Below are positions 30,571 through 32,511 of a stretch of 32,511 nucleotides of DNA, piece after piece; the first letter of the stretch is position 1, and every line of letters begins with the position of its first letter. Source of the DNA: Clostridia bacterium (lineage in GTDB: Bacteria > Bacillota_A > Clostridia > Oscillospirales > CAG-272); contig JAFTKI010000111.1 in assembly GCA_017453335.1 (NCBI GenBank), positions 1-32,511 of the forward strand, written 5' to 3'. The translations under genes were made by a program, and so were the position numbers. The notes below the pieces were generated by a model, which did not search any database, was not told the origin of the DNA, and saw nothing but the letters and a program-made list of their open reading frames with translations.

Positions 30571-31052
30571 CAAGCCTCCATTTTGCGGTATTCCTCAACA
30601 ACCGCGGGAACATCCGATACTTTGAGTTTGGGGTACACCTTGCCGTTGATGGTAACTGCGGGAGCGATACCGCAAGCACCGATGCAACGCAGCGCATCCA
30701 GCGTAAACATGCCGTCCTCGGTGGTTCCGCCGGGTGCGATTCCAAGCAACTCGGAGAATTTATCGATGATCTGCTGTGCGCCCTTGACATAGCAAGCGGT
30801 TCCCAGGCAGCAACCGATAACGTACTTTCCCTTCGGCTGAAGCGAGAAGAAAGAGTAGAAGGTTACAACACCGTAGATTTCTGCAACCGAGATCCCGGTT
30901 CTTTCGGATACGATTTCCTGTACTTCAAGAGGAATATATCCATACTCTTCCTGAATTGCAGACAAAATCATCATCAACGGGGTTTTCTCATCAACGTATC
31001 TGTCGCAGATTTCGTTGATTTTCGCAATAGATGCGTCACTTAAGCGTGCCAT
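30570..31052 (-). CDS. hndA: Hydrogenase NuoE-like [2Fe-2S] subunit (HndA/HydC type)
   Basis: A 160-residue NuoE-type protein. The helical N terminus (LMMILSAIQEEYGYIPLEVQEIVSERTGISVAEIYGVVTFYSFF) is typical, and the thioredoxin-like domain holds the [2Fe-2S] ligands in CLGTACYVKG and CIGACGIAP. It transfers electrons between the NuoF-like subunit and the rest of the complex. The ATG at 31052 has AAAGGAG eight bases upstream, so the TTG at 31058 is not needed. It is the first gene of the hydrogenase operon. Confidence 0.93.
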   Translation of the reverse strand: MARLSDASIAKINEICDRYVDEKTPLMMILSAIQEEYGYIPLEVQEIVSERTGISVAEIYGVVTFYSFFSLQPKGKYVIGCCLGTACYVKGAQQIIDKFSELLGIAPGGTTEDGMFTLDALRCIGACGIAPAVTINGKVYPKLKVSDVPAVVEEYRKMEA

Positions 31053-31113
31053 AAGCAAAGCTCCTTTACTATTAGATTTTTGATTACACCGTAAACAGTT
31101 TCATACAAAGTAT

Positions 31114-31142
31114 ATTATAACAAATAAATCCCTCTTCGTCAA
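31114..31142 (-). promoter_or_regulatory. Promoter of the hydrogenase operon
   Basis: On the minus strand TTGACG (31142-31137), a 17-base spacer and TATAAT (31119-31114). A TTGTTA half-site overlaps the -10 region. It looks like half of a Rex (NADH-sensing) site but the second half is not recognisable. Confidence 0.75.
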
Positions 31143-31243
31143 GCATATTCGTTATTATTTTGACAAATTTCGCGTTTTATTTTGAATAATTTGCTAAAAT
31201 TTCTTGACAATTTTTCATTTTGCCGTAACATGCGGAGAAAAAG
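31143..31243. other. AT-rich intergenic stretch, no gene seen
   Basis: AT-rich sequence between the hydrogenase promoter and the terminator of the TPR gene. It holds several TTGACA-like and TTGTCA-like words, but no matching -10 box with a gene behind it. Confidence 0.4.
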
Positions 31244-31281
31244 CAACAGGACGAATGCAATGTCTCACATTCGCCCTGTTG
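31237..31281 (-). terminator. Terminator of the TPR gene
   Basis: On the minus strand CAACAGG-G-CGAATG pairs with CATTCG-T-CCTGTTG (one G-T wobble) around a ten-base loop, followed by CTTTTTC. It lies 24 bases after the stop codon. Confidence 0.8.
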
Positions 31282-31305
31282 TGCTGTAAAAGATCCCAAA
31301 AACAA

Positions 31306-32163
31306 TCAGTCTTCATCTGTCGATTCTTTGTTTATATCGTACGAGCTTTTATAAAACTCAATCGCATGCTTTAAGTCCTCCGGTGCTTCGCCTGCTGCTA
31401 TTGCTATATGAAAATATTTCTGTGCGTTTTCGGAGTCGTTTTCCAAAGAAAACAAAATCGCAAGAAGATTTGCGGCTTGACGCATTTTATGATTGATCTC
31501 CAACGCCTTTAACGCATATTTTTTTGCATTTACAAAATCAAACGTATCAAAGTAAAGCTTAGCCAGATTATTGTACGCAAAATGATTCTTTTCGTCATTT
31601 TGTACCGAAAGGCGGAAATTGGCAATCGCTTCATCATAGTTTCCCAAAGAAGAATGCAAGCTTCCCAGATTACTGTAGATCGTAGCCGATGTTACATTCA
31701 TGGAAATGAGGGTTTGGTAAATATCAACGGCATCTTCTTTAAGCCCTGCATCGGTAAAAATCAAGCCGAGAAAAATCCCCACGGAATAGAAGTCATCGTA
31801 TTTTTTGCATAGCGGTTGAAGCTCGTTCAGATATTTAACCGCCTTTTTGTATTTATTTTCATTATATAATCTGATAGCACACAAAAGCTTTTTTCTGCGA
31901 AGCAGAGAATCGGAAAACGCCTCTTTGAGAATCTCCGAATATTGCTGTTCATAAAAATCAAGACCACGGCCATTCCCTTTTGCGAAAAAGAGGCGCGCAA
32001 GACCGACAATACCGGTGATGATCAGTGCAAACAGCGCAAAAAGATTTTTAGTCGGAGAGGTATCATTCATCACAATATCCGCAACATAAAAAATTACCGA
32101 CACAAAAATCAAAGCAATTAGAATCGTGGAAATTATTATTTTTATAGCTTTGTTTTTTGACAT
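31306..32163 (-). CDS. Membrane-anchored TPR protein
   Basis: A 285-residue protein. Two N-terminal membrane helices (IKIIISTILIALIFVSVIFYVADIV and LFALFALIITGIVGLARLFF) lead to a cytosolic part of TPR repeats from about residue 95, best seen in ATIYSNLGSLHSSLGNYDEAIANFRLSVQ and HFAYNNLAKLYFDTFDFVNAKKYALKALE. TPRs bind other proteins, so it may be a membrane scaffold. GGAGG precedes the ATG, and the gene has its own promoter and terminator. No functional partner can be read from the neighbours. Confidence 0.85.
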   Translation of the reverse strand: MSKNKAIKIIISTILIALIFVSVIFYVADIVMNDTSPTKNLFALFALIITGIVGLARLFFAKGNGRGLDFYEQQYSEILKEAFSDSLLRRKKLLCAIRLYNENKYKKAVKYLNELQPLCKKYDDFYSVGIFLGLIFTDAGLKEDAVDIYQTLISMNVTSATIYSNLGSLHSSLGNYDEAIANFRLSVQNDEKNHFAYNNLAKLYFDTFDFVNAKKYALKALEINHKMRQAANLLAILFSLENDSENAQKYFHIAIAAGEAPEDLKHAIEFYKSSYDINKESTDED

Positions 32164-32201
32164 AGATATTCCTCCTTATCCCCATGGTTCATCTAATTCA
32201 T

Positions 32202-32230
32202 ATTGTAACATATATTTCCTATTTCGTCAA
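32202..32230 (-). promoter_or_regulatory. Promoter of the TPR gene
   Basis: On the minus strand TTGACG (32230-32225), a 17-base spacer and TACAAT (32207-32202). The first copy of the terminal repeat starts four bases upstream of it. Confidence 0.72.
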
Positions 32231-32233
32231 GTA

Positions 32234-32336
32234 AGAATCACCACGCAAAGCGCGGCAATTCGGTGCAGAGTCTCAGGCTGTTACCCGCACCAATACAAAA
32301 GGGACGCGGCGCGTCCCTTCTTTTACGTGATATAAA
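32234..32336. repeat. 103-bp structured direct repeat, copy 1
   Basis: The first of two copies that match base for base except for five transitions in one short segment near the left end. The unit holds a hairpin AAGGGACGCG-G-CGCGTCCCTT and a degraded left-end hairpin. Copy 2 begins 175 bases later. Confidence 0.85.
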
Positions 32337-32408
32337 ATTTCGGGGTCGAACTCTGCACATACGCCGTCGTCAATTCGCAGAAAACTCCATTGTTTAAAAA
32401 CGGCGTAG
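32337..32408. other. 72-base spacer between terminal repeats
   Basis: The spacer contains ACTCTGCA, complementary to TGCAGAGT inside the repeat, and a TACGCCGT...ACGGCGTA inverted pair (32360-32367 and 32400-32407). The folded unit may therefore be larger than the 103-bp repeat. No gene is seen. Confidence 0.5.
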
Positions 32409-32511
32409 AGAATCACCACGCAAGGTGTGGTGATTCGGTGCAGAGTCTCAGGCTGTTACCCGCACCAATACAAAAGGGACGCGGCGCGTCCCTTCTTTTA
32501 CGTGATATAAA
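32409..32511. repeat. 103-bp structured direct repeat, copy 2, at the window edge
   Basis: This copy has a perfect left-end hairpin AATCACCAC-N7-GTGGTGATT and the same AAGGGACGCG-G-CGCGTCCCTT palindrome. It reaches the last base of the window, so the array may continue. Confidence 0.85.

Noticed and set aside
28768..30792. A 674-codon open frame on the plus strand opposite the hydrogenase genes
   Set aside because: It is an antisense shadow of the well-supported NuoF-like and NuoE-like genes, with no ribosome site and no recognisable domain.
31100..31125. Rex (NADH-sensing) operator at the hydrogenase promoter
   Set aside because: Only a TTGTTA half-site is visible; the partner half is not recognisable.
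32234..32511. CRISPR array
   Set aside because: The repeat is 103 bp, only two copies are seen, the spacer is 72 bases, and no cas gene is near.

Overview
The window looks like a chromosomal stretch from an anaerobic, low-to-mid G+C Firmicute of the class Clostridia, probably a gut-type member of the Oscillospiraceae/Christensenellales breadth. The grounds are a three-subunit [FeFe] hydrogenase of the Hnd/bifurcating type, TnpV and DUF6809 proteins typical of clostridial mobile elements, strong AGGAGG-like ribosome sites, and many near-consensus sigma-A promoters (TTGACA-17-TATAAT) in AT-rich gaps. I see no tRNA, rRNA or CRISPR array.

Layout. 1-1020: a 5'-truncated Sel1-repeat gene and an unknown gene. 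1023-2098 (minus): DUF6809, TnpV and a TIGR04076 protein. 2166-3700 (minus): a peroxide-stress module of glutathione peroxidase, flavodoxin and an OhrR-type MarR regulator; the peroxidase promoter carries a perfect OhrR-like operator. 3970-12021 (minus): a tight seven-gene lipid/acyl-ACP operon. In transcription order it holds AMP-ligase-ACP fusion, MFS_2 permease, two PlsC-type acyltransferases, a second AMP-ligase, a free-standing ACP, and an LRAT-domain/phosphopantetheinyl-transferase fusion. 12174-13706 (minus): NiaR-type regulator and an SDR oxidoreductase. 13884-16075 (plus): MFS permease and DMT/EamA permease. 16232-20347 (plus): surface-polysaccharide operon (GT2, RmlD, ABC export permease with an extra extracytoplasmic domain, ABC ATPase). 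20420-22654: divergent AraC regulator and MATE exporter. 22703-25912: ceramidase-fold protein, divergent from KDPG aldolase and KDG kinase. 25913-26880: an XRE regulator with an unknown C-terminal region, flanked by long perfect hairpins. 26888-31142 (minus): HndA-HndC-HndD hydrogenase operon. 31306-32230 (minus): membrane-anchored TPR protein. 32234-32511: two copies of a 103-bp structured direct repeat that runs into the window edge.

The most interesting object is the 3970-12021 operon. It contains every part of a lysolipid re-acylation or lipid-acylation pathway as separate proteins: fatty-acid activation, acyl carriers, the enzyme that arms the carriers, membrane acyltransferases and a permease of the family that includes the animal lysolipid carrier MFSD2A. 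It ends in a protein that joins an LRAT-like thiol acyltransferase domain (NCEHF motif) to an Sfp-type transferase. I do not know a described system with this composition. The proposed function is inference from families and gene order.
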